From assembly GCA_035644815.1 (NCBI GenBank), contig DASQNU010000206.1, forward strand, positions 1 to 27,678: 27,678 bases of DNA, given 5' to 3'. The notes under the pieces were generated by a model, which was given only the letters and a program-made list of their open reading frames with translations, was not told the DNA's origin and did not search any database. The stretch is from Brevibacillus_F sp035644815 (GTDB lineage Bacteria > Bacillota > Bacilli > Brevibacillales > Brevibacillaceae). A program made the translations under genes and the position numbers. Below, in pieces: positions 8,030-14,440 of the stretch (position 1 is the stretch's first letter; every line of letters starts with the position of its first letter).

Positions 8030-8072
8030 AAACGGGCAGGGTGCCGGAAACCGGTACTCTACCCGTTTTTTT
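8030..8072 (+). terminator. Intrinsic terminator after the HD-GYP gene
   Basis: A long stem with a few mismatches pairs AACGGGCAGGGTGCCGG (8031-8047) with CCGGTACTCTACCCGTT (8051-8067) around an AAA loop, followed by a run of T to 8072. Confidence 0.9.
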
Positions 8073-8115
8073 ATGGTGCATGATGCTCGCTTAGGCAGGA
8101 ATCAACCAGGATGAA

Positions 8116-8226
8116 ATGGAAGAATTATACACATGCACACAAGGCTATAGACGACGCTCTGTTGATATGTTTAACCGGATGCCAAATAAGCAGTTGCCTA
8201 AAGATCAGGAGGAAGTGGAGAAATGA
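8116..8226 (+). CDS. Possible 36-aa leader peptide or small protein coupled to the NUDIX fusion gene
   Basis: An open frame of 36 codons starts MEELYTCTQGYRRRS and ends KDQEEVEK. Its stop overlaps the ATG of the next gene as ATGA, the arrangement used for translational coupling elsewhere in this window. The product is hydrophilic, with a basic middle (RRR) and an acidic end. The ribosome binding site is weak (AGG at 8108-8110, five bases from the ATG), and an ATG in another frame lies at 8111. It may be a real small protein, a translation-coupling leader, or chance. No homolog comes to mind. A stop codon at 8092-8094 rules out a longer form starting upstream. Confidence 0.42.
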   Translation: MEELYTCTQGYRRRSVDMFNRMPNKQLPKDQEEVEK

Positions 8227-9218
8227 GAAAACAGGGAAATCCCAGAGTGCGAATCGTAAAAGAAGAAATATTATCAGACAACTGGTATGTCTTAAAAAAA
8301 GTGTCGTATGAGTACCAGAGACATGACGGGCTTTGGGAAACACATACCCGCGAAGCGTATGATCGTGGCAATGGAGCGACGATCCTGCTCTATAATCGGG
8401 ACAAACAGACCGTAGTGCTGACAAAGCAGTTTCGGATGCCCACTTATCTGAACGGCAACGAAACGGGGATGCTGATTGAAACATGTGCGGGCTTACTGGA
8501 CCACGAAGATCCGGAAGTAAGAATTCGACATGAAACCGAGGAAGAGACAGGCTATCTCGTTGATCATGTTGTGAAGATAGGCGAGGCGTATATGTCACCT
8601 GGATCCGTGACAGAGATGCTCCATTTTTACATTGCGGAATACTCCCCGAATATGCTGGTGGGAGAAGGCGGCGGGTTGGAAGAAGAGCAGGAATATATCG
8701 AAGTGCTAGAGATCCCGTTTGCAGAGGCATTGAACATGATCCAGAGCGGTGAAATCCGCGATGCGAAAACAATCATGCTGTTGCAGTACGCGCAAATTCA
8801 CGGATTGCTTACTCCTGTGGATAAACCCATGCACATCCTCATTGCCGGACCGTATCGATCTGGAACCGGAGATCATCCCGAGCTGATTGAAAAAAATGTC
8901 CAATTGATGAATGAAATCGCCCTGAAAGTCTATGAAGCGGGGCATTTACCCGTGTTGGGAGAGTGGTATGCCTTGCCTCTTATTGCGACGGCAGGTTCCA
9001 CATCTATCGGCGACGACATTTTTCAGCGAATCTTCCATCCGGTTGCTACCCGTTTGCTGGAAAATTGCGATGCGGTGCTCCGGGTCGGAGGGCAGTCTCA
9101 AGGTGCGGATGAGATGGTTAGGCTGGCGAAGGAAAAAGGCAAGCGGGTCTATTGGCAGCTGGAGGAACTTCCGGTCGTTGCACAGCATGATAATCGCTCC
9201 CGAGCTTTTTTTGCCTGA
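8223..9218 (+). CDS. NUDIX hydrolase (NudK-like) fused to a nucleoside deoxyribosyltransferase-like (DUF4406-type) domain
   Basis: A two-domain cytoplasmic protein of 331 aa. Residues 1 to about 198 resemble GDP-mannose pyrophosphatase NudK: CAGLLDHEDPEVR (88-100) leads into a Nudix box ending EEETGY (106-111), and EAYMSPGSVTEMLHFYIAEY (121-140) is highly NudK-like. Residues about 203-315 start MHILIAGPYRSG and contain LENCDAVLRVGG and SQGADEMVRLAKEKGKRVY, the pattern of DUF4406 and nucleoside 2-deoxyribosyltransferase-like folds. NUDIX enzymes cleave nucleoside diphosphates linked to other groups. The second domain may bind or process a nucleotide or sugar-nucleotide product, which is an inference. 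AGGAGG at 8207-8212 supports the ATG. The GNAT gene follows after 15 nt. Confidence 0.86.
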   Translation: MRKQGNPRVRIVKEEILSDNWYVLKKVSYEYQRHDGLWETHTREAYDRGNGATILLYNRDKQTVVLTKQFRMPTYLNGNETGMLIETCAGLLDHEDPEVRIRHETEEETGYLVDHVVKIGEAYMSPGSVTEMLHFYIAEYSPNMLVGEGGGLEEEQEYIEVLEIPFAEALNMIQSGEIRDAKTIMLLQYAQIHGLLTPVDKPMHILIAGPYRSGTGDHPELIEKNVQLMNEIALKVYEAGHLPVLGEWYALPLIATAGSTSIGDDIFQRIFHPVATRLLENCDAVLRVGGQSQGADEMVRLAKEKGKRVYWQLEELPVVAQHDNRSRAFFA

Positions 9219-9233
9219 AGGTTGGAAGGGTGA

Positions 9234-9743
9234 ATGGATATGTTCCTGCGAAGCACGATGCTGAGCGACTTGGATTTTGTTCTTGGGCTAGAATCAAAAG
9301 CAGAAAATAGACGATTCATCATCCCGTGGGAAATGGAAAAACACGAGCGTTCCCTCGATAATGGAGATATTGCCCATTTGATAATGGAGGATCAACAGTT
9401 GAATCGTCCAGTTGGGTTTTGCATACTCGCCGGTTTGGAAAATCCCAATCAAAGCATCGAACTGATGCGCATCGTTGTTGATGATAAGGGGAAGGGCTTG
9501 GGCCGAAAAGCTTTGCAATTCATAAAAAAGTGGGTATTTGAAGAACGCGGAGCAAACCGCTTATGGCTGGATGTAAAAGTGGATAACCTTCGTGCGAAGA
9601 GCCTTTATGAATCCGAAGGTTTTTCGCTGGAGGGGACACTTCGAGAGTGCTTAAAAAACGGTGACAAATTCGAATCTCTTTGCATCATGTCGATTTTAAA
9701 ATCGGAATATGGGAGCGGTCGTGATGAAGATCAGAGTAGATGA
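9234..9743 (+). CDS. GNAT family N-acetyltransferase (RimJ/RimL-like)
   Basis: A 169-aa acetyl-CoA-dependent acetyltransferase. The GNAT core is visible: IELMRIVVDDKGKGLGRKAL contains the acetyl-CoA pyrophosphate-binding loop in the R/Q-x-x-G-x-G/A style. Downstream are NRLWLDVKVDNLRAKSLYESEGF and the LxGTLRECLKNGDKFES motif of RimJ/RimL-type enzymes, which acetylate ribosomal proteins, amino acids or small amines. The substrate cannot be named. The purine box GGAAGGG (9224-9230) is too close to the ATG at 9234; the second ATG at 9240 is better spaced and may be the true start. It follows the fusion gene by 15 nt and overlaps the next acetyltransferase gene, so it is inside an operon. Confidence 0.87.
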   Translation: MDMFLRSTMLSDLDFVLGLESKAENRRFIIPWEMEKHERSLDNGDIAHLIMEDQQLNRPVGFCILAGLENPNQSIELMRIVVDDKGKGLGRKALQFIKKWVFEERGANRLWLDVKVDNLRAKSLYESEGFSLEGTLRECLKNGDKFESLCIMSILKSEYGSGRDEDQSR

Positions 9744-10182
9744 TTTGTCTGGCCACGAGGTAATTGCGCTAATCAGCGAACATTTGGAGGGCATGGCGCT
9801 TCATTCCCCGCCAGAGAGCAGACATGCGCTCAACCTGGATGGACTGAAAAAACCGGAAATTACCTTCTGGAGTGTATGGGAACAAGACGAATTAGCTGGA
9901 TGTGGGGCACTGAAAGAACTGGATAGTCTTCATGGCGAGATAAAATCAATGCGAACGGCAACCTCCCATCTGCGTAAAGGGGTCGCAAAGCGAATGCTTG
10001 CGCACATCATAGAAGAAGCCAAAAGACGCGGTTATCAGCGCCTAAGTTTAGAAACCGGCTCAATGGATGCTTTCGAACCAGCCAGAAGACTGTATGCAAG
10101 TTTTGGCTTTCAATATTGCGGTCCTTTTTCCGACTACAAGGAAGACCCGAATAGTGTATTTATGACAAAAGAAATAGGATAA
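9724..10182 (+). CDS. GNAT family N-acetyltransferase (YsnE-like)
   Basis: A 152-aa acetyltransferase resembling B. subtilis YsnE. Recognisable stretches are MALHSPPESRHALNLDGL near the N-terminus, the catalytic core IKSMRTATSHLRKGVAKRML with the acetyl-CoA loop, LSLETGSMDAFEPARRLYASFGF and the C-terminal FSDYKEDPNSVFMTKE. I chose ATG 9724 because GGGAG (9711-9715) is eight bases upstream. The longer version from 9709 lacks such a site. The start lies inside the last 20 bases of the preceding acetyltransferase gene, indicating co-translation. YsnE has been linked to indole acetic acid metabolism in plant-associated bacilli, but the substrate here is not known. A hairpin terminator follows. 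Confidence 0.88.
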   Translation: MKIRVDDLSGHEVIALISEHLEGMALHSPPESRHALNLDGLKKPEITFWSVWEQDELAGCGALKELDSLHGEIKSMRTATSHLRKGVAKRMLAHIIEEAKRRGYQRLSLETGSMDAFEPARRLYASFGFQYCGPFSDYKEDPNSVFMTKEIG

Positions 10183-10198
10183 CTCTATGCTTGAAAAA

Positions 10199-10245
10199 GA
10201 AACGGCAGCTATCGCTCAGGATTTCTGAGGATAACTGCCGTTTCC
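10199..10245 (+). terminator. Hairpin terminator after the acetyltransferase pair
   Basis: AACGGCAG (10201-10208) pairs with CTGCCGTT (10235-10242), and an inner CTCAG/CTGAG stem extends it. The following T-rich stretch is interrupted (TTTCCCATTTTG), so efficiency on this strand is uncertain. Confidence 0.65.
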
Positions 10246-10311
10246 CATTTTGCTTACATCCACAAATACCTATAAATAGGCTTCAAACTAGGGCAAGATG
10301 ATTGACTATGC

Positions 10312-10320
10312 CATATTTTA
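10312..10320 (+). promoter_or_regulatory. Possible sporulation (SigK-like) -10 element
   Basis: CATATTTTA matches the SigK -10 pattern CATANNNTA and lies 33 bp before the TTG start at 10353. The matching AC dinucleotide at the -35 region is not seen at the expected distance, so this is weak. Confidence 0.28.
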
Positions 10321-10352
10321 CTACTGTACCCACACTTGAAGGAGGAGATCCT

Positions 10353-10763
10353 TTGTACCCTTATCAACCACCGAGAAGAAGGCCGCCTGGTGGTAGCCCT
10401 CCTGGCCAACCACCAAGACAACCCGGATATTATCAATGGACAGAACCGCAAACGGAACAATTTTTGACCCGATATCAAGGGGGTTATATTCGCACCAGTA
10501 TTCCAGGCTATGGACTTGTTTTAGCTCAATTGCTTAGTTACGACCCGACGACAGGATTAGTAGCATTAAATATTTTTAATGAACAGGGATACCCAGAATA
10601 TACGCAGGTTGATCGTAGAGATTTGACCGGATTGACGTTCTTAGGCTGGGAAGAACCGCCTGAAATCAGACAGCGTCGCCGAGGTGGCCGCAGACAAGGT
10701 GGTGGCGGTTGGAACGACTGGAATTATGGTGGTCAAGGTCCGGGTCCGGGTGGGTACCGTTAA
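10353..10763 (+). CDS. Proline/glycine-rich protein, possibly spore-associated
   Basis: I do not recognise the family. The best start is TTG at 10353, with AAGGAGG at 10339-10345; an in-frame ATG at 10308 has no ribosome binding site. The 136-aa product has three parts. Residues 1 to about 35 are a low-complexity N-terminus rich in Pro, Arg, Gly and Tyr (YPYQPPRRRPPGG). A folded core follows (YIRTSIPGYGLVLAQLLSYD to LTGLTFLGWEE). Residues about 105-136 form a Gly/Arg/Trp-rich tail (RRRGGRRQGGGG, then GPGPGGYR). There is no signal peptide. Such composition is common in spore coat or outer-layer proteins of Bacillales, and a SigK-like -10 lies upstream, but the spore link is inferred. Confidence 0.75.
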   Translation: MYPYQPPRRRPPGGSPPGQPPRQPGYYQWTEPQTEQFLTRYQGGYIRTSIPGYGLVLAQLLSYDPTTGLVALNIFNEQGYPEYTQVDRRDLTGLTFLGWEEPPEIRQRRRGGRRQGGGGWNDWNYGGQGPGPGGYR

Positions 10764-10909
10764 GAGTGTCACCTTATTTTGCGCGAAGGGGATGGGATAA
10801 CCATCCCATATTTACATAACAGAACTATCGTTGTTATTTGTATTCAGCAAGACGGTTGAAGGTTCATTTTTCAATCTCTCTCAGCCCAGTGATCCAGGCG
10901 AGCAACAAA

Positions 10910-11677
10910 TTACAGGTGCGAACCACCGCTTGCGTCAATACATTGACCTGTGATCCAACGACTTTCTGGCGAGGCGAGAAATGCTGCGACATCGGCAATG
11001 TCCGCTGGCTCTCCCCACCGCCCGAAGATGGAATAGTCGGCTCCAAATTTTTTTGCATTCGGATCTTCCAGCATGGCTGCATTCATATCCGTGGCAACAA
11101 ATCCGGGTTGGATGGCATTGATGGTGATCCCGCGAGATCCGAGCTGAGTGGATAAGGAGAGTGTCAGTGAGTTGATCGCTGCCTTTGTCATACTATAGGC
11201 TGGAATCGGTAAGGAAATTCTCGTGGTAGCCGAAGACAGATTAATAATCCGACCCTCGTCACGCAAACGAGGAAGGGCTTGCTGTATGAGGAAAAATGGT
11301 GCTTTTACATTGACGTTCATCACGTCATCAAACGCTTCTTCATTCGTCTCCTCAATCGTTGCGGGTAAACCGATCCCTGCATTATTGACCAAAATATCGA
11401 AGCGAGTGTCCCCAGTACGTTCTTTCAACTCACCATCCAATGCTTCAATAAGCCCCTTTCTTCCATTAGCAGTACTCAGCTCTGCACCGATGGCAAACGC
11501 TGATCCACCACTCCGCTCAATCTCTTTCACGACTTCTTCAGCAGCATGCTGGTTTTTACCGTAATGAACTGCCACCAATGCCCCTTCTTGAGCGAAGCGT
11601 AACGCGATGCCACGCCCGATCCCTCGACTTGCTCCCGTTACCAATGCAATTTTTTGATTCAATCTGTTCATGTTCAT
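10910..11677 (-). CDS. Short-chain dehydrogenase/reductase (FabG-like)
   Basis: A classical SDR oxidoreductase of 255 aa, NADP(H)- or NAD(H)-dependent. The cofactor motif TGASRGIG is at 14-21, NNAG at 98-101, the catalytic Ser148/149, and YxxxK as Tyr161/Lys165. IQPGFVATDM follows the active site and ITGQCIDASGG closes the fold, as in FabG-like 3-oxoacyl-ACP reductases. Its substrate is not evident, and many such genes are general ketoreductases. The ATG at 11677 has GAGGAG a few bases upstream; an upstream in-frame extension is not needed. It lies 59 nt after the DUF1361 gene on the same strand and may be co-transcribed with it. No convincing terminator follows. Confidence 0.9.
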   Translation of the reverse strand: MNMNRLNQKIALVTGASRGIGRGIALRFAQEGALVAVHYGKNQHAAEEVVKEIERSGGSAFAIGAELSTANGRKGLIEALDGELKERTGDTRFDILVNNAGIGLPATIEETNEEAFDDVMNVNVKAPFFLIQQALPRLRDEGRIINLSSATTRISLPIPAYSMTKAAINSLTLSLSTQLGSRGITINAIQPGFVATDMNAAMLEDPNAKKFGADYSIFGRWGEPADIADVAAFLASPESRWITGQCIDASGGSHL

Positions 11678-11736
11678 ATCACTCCTCTTCTGGTTTCGTC
11701 TTCCATATTGCCATAGGAGGAGTTTTGAAATGTTGC

Positions 11737-12378
11737 TCACCGATTCGAAAGCCGCGTACATACATAAAAAATGGCGTAAGTACTGCACAAAAACAGGGAG
11801 AACACAATGACAAAACTGGCGGCTTCCGTTTGTTTCAAAATGTCCAGGGTGTCGAGAATGATTGGCAGTGGCCGATCGACCAGATCCCAGCTGTTCCAAC
11901 GCAAAAAACGCCCCAAATAGACACCGATTCCGCACAACCACAAGACGACAAATGAAAACACCCAGCTTACTATCCGATTAAATCGCTCTGCAAGTAATTC
12001 CTGCAAGAGAAACAGGGAAGAAAACCCGAGAAAATAGGCGGTAACGGCACTGCTGAGAATCACGAGCAAATCCAGATGGATAGGCGTGGATTCCTTGACC
12101 ACGCTCAAATGTAGCAAATCGGTCAGCATATAAGGCGCGTTGGGGAGAAAGAATAGCCAGACCGCGCCTGGAATCAGTAAGAAAATCCAGTGACGTTTCC
12201 AAGTGTGGACCATCCATCGAATCAACCAAGCGGTCCAAAAAGGAATCCAAGCAAGAAACAAATTGGGGAAGAACAGCCAGAAATAAGTCAATGTACCGGA
12301 TAAGTGAAACCGATAGGCAAGCAAACAACCGCTCAGGATCGTGGCGAGAAGCAATACAAGAAACAGTCTTTTTACCAT
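11737..12378 (-). CDS. DUF1361 family integral membrane protein
   Basis: A 213-aa membrane protein with about six hydrophobic segments, starting with a short basic end and a first helix (LFLVLLLATILSGCLLAY). The DUF1361 hallmarks are WLFFLPNAPYMLTDLLHL (about 74-91) and the later GVYLGRFLRWNSWDL. The family has no established function. GAGGAG eight bases upstream supports the ATG at 12378. The gene is divergent from the endonuclease IV gene across a 90-bp spacer and is followed on the same strand by the SDR gene, possibly as a two-gene unit. Confidence 0.9.
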   Translation of the reverse strand: MVKRLFLVLLLATILSGCLLAYRFHLSGTLTYFWLFFPNLFLAWIPFWTAWLIRWMVHTWKRHWIFLLIPGAVWLFFLPNAPYMLTDLLHLSVVKESTPIHLDLLVILSSAVTAYFLGFSSLFLLQELLAERFNRIVSWVFSFVVLWLCGIGVYLGRFLRWNSWDLVDRPLPIILDTLDILKQTEAASFVIVFSLFLCSTYAIFYVCTRLSNR

Positions 12379-12468
12379 ACTTTTACTCCTCTCTATCAGG
12401 CATTAGCATATCACATCTCAGTTTGGAAAAACTATCCTGAAAAGGAAGGTAGATAGGAGAGGGCGCTG

Positions 12469-13326
12469 ATGAAGATCGGTTGTCACGTAAGCATTCGTTC
12501 CGGTTATGCCGGAGCGGCCAAAGCAGCGTGGGACATGGGAGCAAGGTCTTTTCAATACTTCCCCAAGAATCCCCGGGGACTGTCCGTGAAAGCATTCGAA
12601 CAAAGAGATGCCGCTGCCTGTAAACAATTTTGCATGGATACCGGTCTCGTGTCGATCGCTCATACGCCATATCCGACCAATCTGTCCGTAGACGATCCCG
12701 ACCTGTATCAGGCAACGGTTCGCTCGGTGATCAATGATCTGGAAATCGCGGAAGCATGCGGTTCCATTGGGTTGGTGGTCCACTTCGGACAATACAAGGG
12801 GAAAGTGGAGGATCCGTTGTACGGTTATCAGTTGATGATCCGGATGGTAAATGATATTTTGGGGCAATGGACGGGGACTGCATTGCTATTGATTGAAAAC
12901 AATGCGGGTCAAGGCAATCCGATGGGCATCACCATCGAGGAGCTGGTGCAAATCCGGCAATTACTCGACCAGCCTGAACGGGTAGGCTATTGCCTCGACA
13001 CTTGTCATGCCTTTGCCAGCGGGATGTGGAACGGTACCGATTGGCTGCATGTCGCAAGCAAAGCAAGGGAGCTTGGTTATTTGCAGCACGTGAAAGCCAT
13101 TCATCTGAATGATTCTCTATTCCCCACAAGCTCTCGACGTGACCGTCATGCTAACATAGGCAAAGGTTATATACCGGAGGGGGGCTTGCAGGAATTATTG
13201 CTTACACCCGAATTTCAGGGCCTGCCCTTCGTGTTAGAAACACCGCATCCTGCAGGAGAGTCTCATCAAAAGGAGATCGCCTGGGTAAAGGAACGCTTTT
13301 TGCTCAAAAAAGAAGCGTCCCTATGA
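12469..13326 (+). CDS. nfo: Endonuclease IV (deoxyribonuclease IV) family AP endonuclease
   Basis: Base-excision repair enzyme that cuts 5' of abasic sites in DNA. The TIM-barrel family signature is complete across 285 aa: GCHVS at the start, HTPYPTNL, VVHFG, LIENNAGQG, CLDTCHAFA, IHLNDS, RRDRHANIG and LETPH. The nine metal ligands expected for a trinuclear zinc site are present as H65, H105, E143, D177, H180, H212, D225, H227 and E257. AGGAGAGGG at 12455-12463 supports the ATG. The region after GCHVS is more divergent than in E. coli Nfo, with fewer of the usual N-terminal family residues. The 3' end overlaps the convergent thioesterase gene by six bases. Confidence 0.93.
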   Translation: MKIGCHVSIRSGYAGAAKAAWDMGARSFQYFPKNPRGLSVKAFEQRDAAACKQFCMDTGLVSIAHTPYPTNLSVDDPDLYQATVRSVINDLEIAEACGSIGLVVHFGQYKGKVEDPLYGYQLMIRMVNDILGQWTGTALLLIENNAGQGNPMGITIEELVQIRQLLDQPERVGYCLDTCHAFASGMWNGTDWLHVASKARELGYLQHVKAIHLNDSLFPTSSRRDRHANIGKGYIPEGGLQELLLTPEFQGLPFVLETPHPAGESHQKEIAWVKERFLLKKEASL

Positions 13327-13340
13327 TTCCCAGGGACGCC
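13305..13340 (-). terminator. Leftward intrinsic terminator embedded in two overlapping gene ends
   Basis: Read leftward, GCGTCCCT (13339-13332) pairs with AGGGACGC (13322-13315), then TTCTTTTTTG follows (13314-13304). The hairpin includes the thioesterase stop codon, and its T-run is the complement of the last codons of the endonuclease gene. It would stop transcription of the thioesterase gene. Confidence 0.75.
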
Positions 13341-13839
13341 GTGTGCCGAACATTTCCGCAAGCTGCCTGCTGTGTGAACGTCGTTTTTTCCGTGATTCCG
13401 CTCGCTCGGGAGCACTCTGATGCAGGAATTTTTCTTCTTCCGTTTCCGGGATAATTTTCGGAACGGGGATCGGTTTCCCTTCAGACCCAAGTGCGACGAA
13501 AGTCAGAAATGACGTGGCGCAGACTTTGCGTTCACCGGTATGCAGATCCTCCGCAAGGACTTTGACGAAGATTTCCATGGACGTCTGATGCGTCCAAGTC
13601 ACAAAAGCTTCTAGTGACACTTCATCACCGACACGGATGGGATGCAAGAAATCAACGGAATCGGTTGATGCGGTCACACATGGAAACTTGGCATGCTTGG
13701 TTGCAGATAGGGAGGCCACATCGTCAATATGCGACATCAGGAGTCCCCCGAATAAGGTGTTGTGGATATTCGCGTCTGGGGGCAGTACGTGGCTCGCTTT
13801 GTATGTACGTGATTCGCGCACATATCTTACATCGCTCAA
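13321..13839 (-). CDS. Acyl-CoA thioesterase, hotdog fold (YkhA/YciA-like)
   Basis: A 172-aa cytoplasmic thioesterase that probably hydrolyses acyl-CoA to free acid and CoA. The hotdog signature NIHNTLFGGLLMSHIDDVASLSATKH (about 25-50) contains the catalytic-site Asn and Asp of the YciA/YkhA group, and VTASTDSVDFLHPIRVGDEV follows. The C-terminal 45 residues are charged (EETEEEKFLHQ, then ESRKKRRSHSR). The start is TTG at 13839, supported by AAAGGAG nine bases upstream; the next ATG in sequence is out of frame. The 3' end overlaps nfo by six bases and carries its own terminator. Confidence 0.9.
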   Translation of the reverse strand: MSDVRYVRESRTYKASHVLPPDANIHNTLFGGLLMSHIDDVASLSATKHAKFPCVTASTDSVDFLHPIRVGDEVSLEAFVTWTHQTSMEIFVKVLAEDLHTGERKVCATSFLTFVALGSEGKPIPVPKIIPETEEEKFLHQSAPERAESRKKRRSHSRQLAEMFGTRRPWES

Positions 13840-14006
13840 CGACCAGGACTCCTTTCTGGAAACAGCTGATTTCAGAAAAAAAAGGGATCTACATGATTAT
13901 TTCACCAAGTCGTAGCAGGTATTCGCATACGTCCTGGCGCTGGCAAGAAAAGGGGAAACATGGTAGAGTGGATAGCGTAAATCATCGAGGAAAATGAGGG
14001 AAAGAC

Positions 14007-14408
14007 ATGAAGCGTACAATCAAAGTTACGATCGAGGATTTTTCCAAGATTGCCGAAAATCTAAACGAACCAGGAGAGCTAGCTCTCTATGAAAATGCGA
14101 ATGGCAACGTGTTTGAAGCGGAAATCGAGCATGATGGGTATGCGGTGGTTGACTTGCCCAATGACGAATACATCGAGCTAGCGCCGGCTGAATATCAAGT
14201 CATGATCCTTGAGTGGCAAAAAGCGGGGGAGCTGGCAGGGCAAACGATTGAAACCAAGTCGGACCCGGACAATGACAAGGCTCTGCTGTATCGCACCGTA
14301 GACGGCACGGGGAATGAAGTGACTGCGCCGCAATCGCTGCCAAAAGAGCTGGTAAAGCTGCTGGCCGATACATGGTTTGCCAAAAGAAAAAGCGGATCGT
14401 CTGAGTAA
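14007..14408 (+). CDS. Uncharacterised 133-aa protein
   Basis: Not recognised. GAGGGA about eight bases before the ATG and a bidirectional terminator after the stop support a real gene. The product is acidic and soluble: an N-terminal beta-like part (RTIKVTIEDFSKIA, then EAEIEHDGYAVVDLPNDEYIEL), a central helix (PAEYQVMILEWQKAGELAG) and a C-terminal helix with a basic end (PKELVKLLADTWFAKRK). There is no signal peptide or membrane segment. It is convergent with argS and has its own 5' region of about 170 bp, in which I see no clear promoter. Confidence 0.78.
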   Translation: MKRTIKVTIEDFSKIAENLNEPGELALYENANGNVFEAEIEHDGYAVVDLPNDEYIELAPAEYQVMILEWQKAGELAGQTIETKSDPDNDKALLYRTVDGTGNEVTAPQSLPKELVKLLADTWFAKRKSGSSE

Positions 14409-14426
14409 CCAGACATCCGCTTTTTT
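14387..14426. terminator. Bidirectional terminator between the 133-aa gene and argS
   Basis: AAAAGCGGAT (about 14388-14397) pairs with ATCCGCTTTT (14415-14424), and an inner GTCTG/CAGAC stem strengthens it. A T-run on the plus side and an A-rich flank on the other give T-runs on both strands. The left arm lies in the 3' codons of the 133-aa gene. Confidence 0.88.
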
Positions 14427-14440
14427 CATTTCTGAATCTC

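Noticed and set aside
8111..8311. 66-aa frame starting five bases before the proposed 36-aa peptide
   Set aside because: It extends about 90 bases into the NUDIX gene in another frame; the 8116 frame ends in a neat ATGA overlap and is the better candidate.
10787..10809. GGGATGG/CCATCCC hairpin after the Pro/Gly-rich gene
   Set aside because: A seven-pair stem with a GATAA loop is real, but no T-run follows, so I do not call it a terminator.
13614..13997. 127-aa rightward frame opposite the thioesterase start
   Set aside because: Antisense to a clear hotdog thioesterase, with no ribosome binding site.
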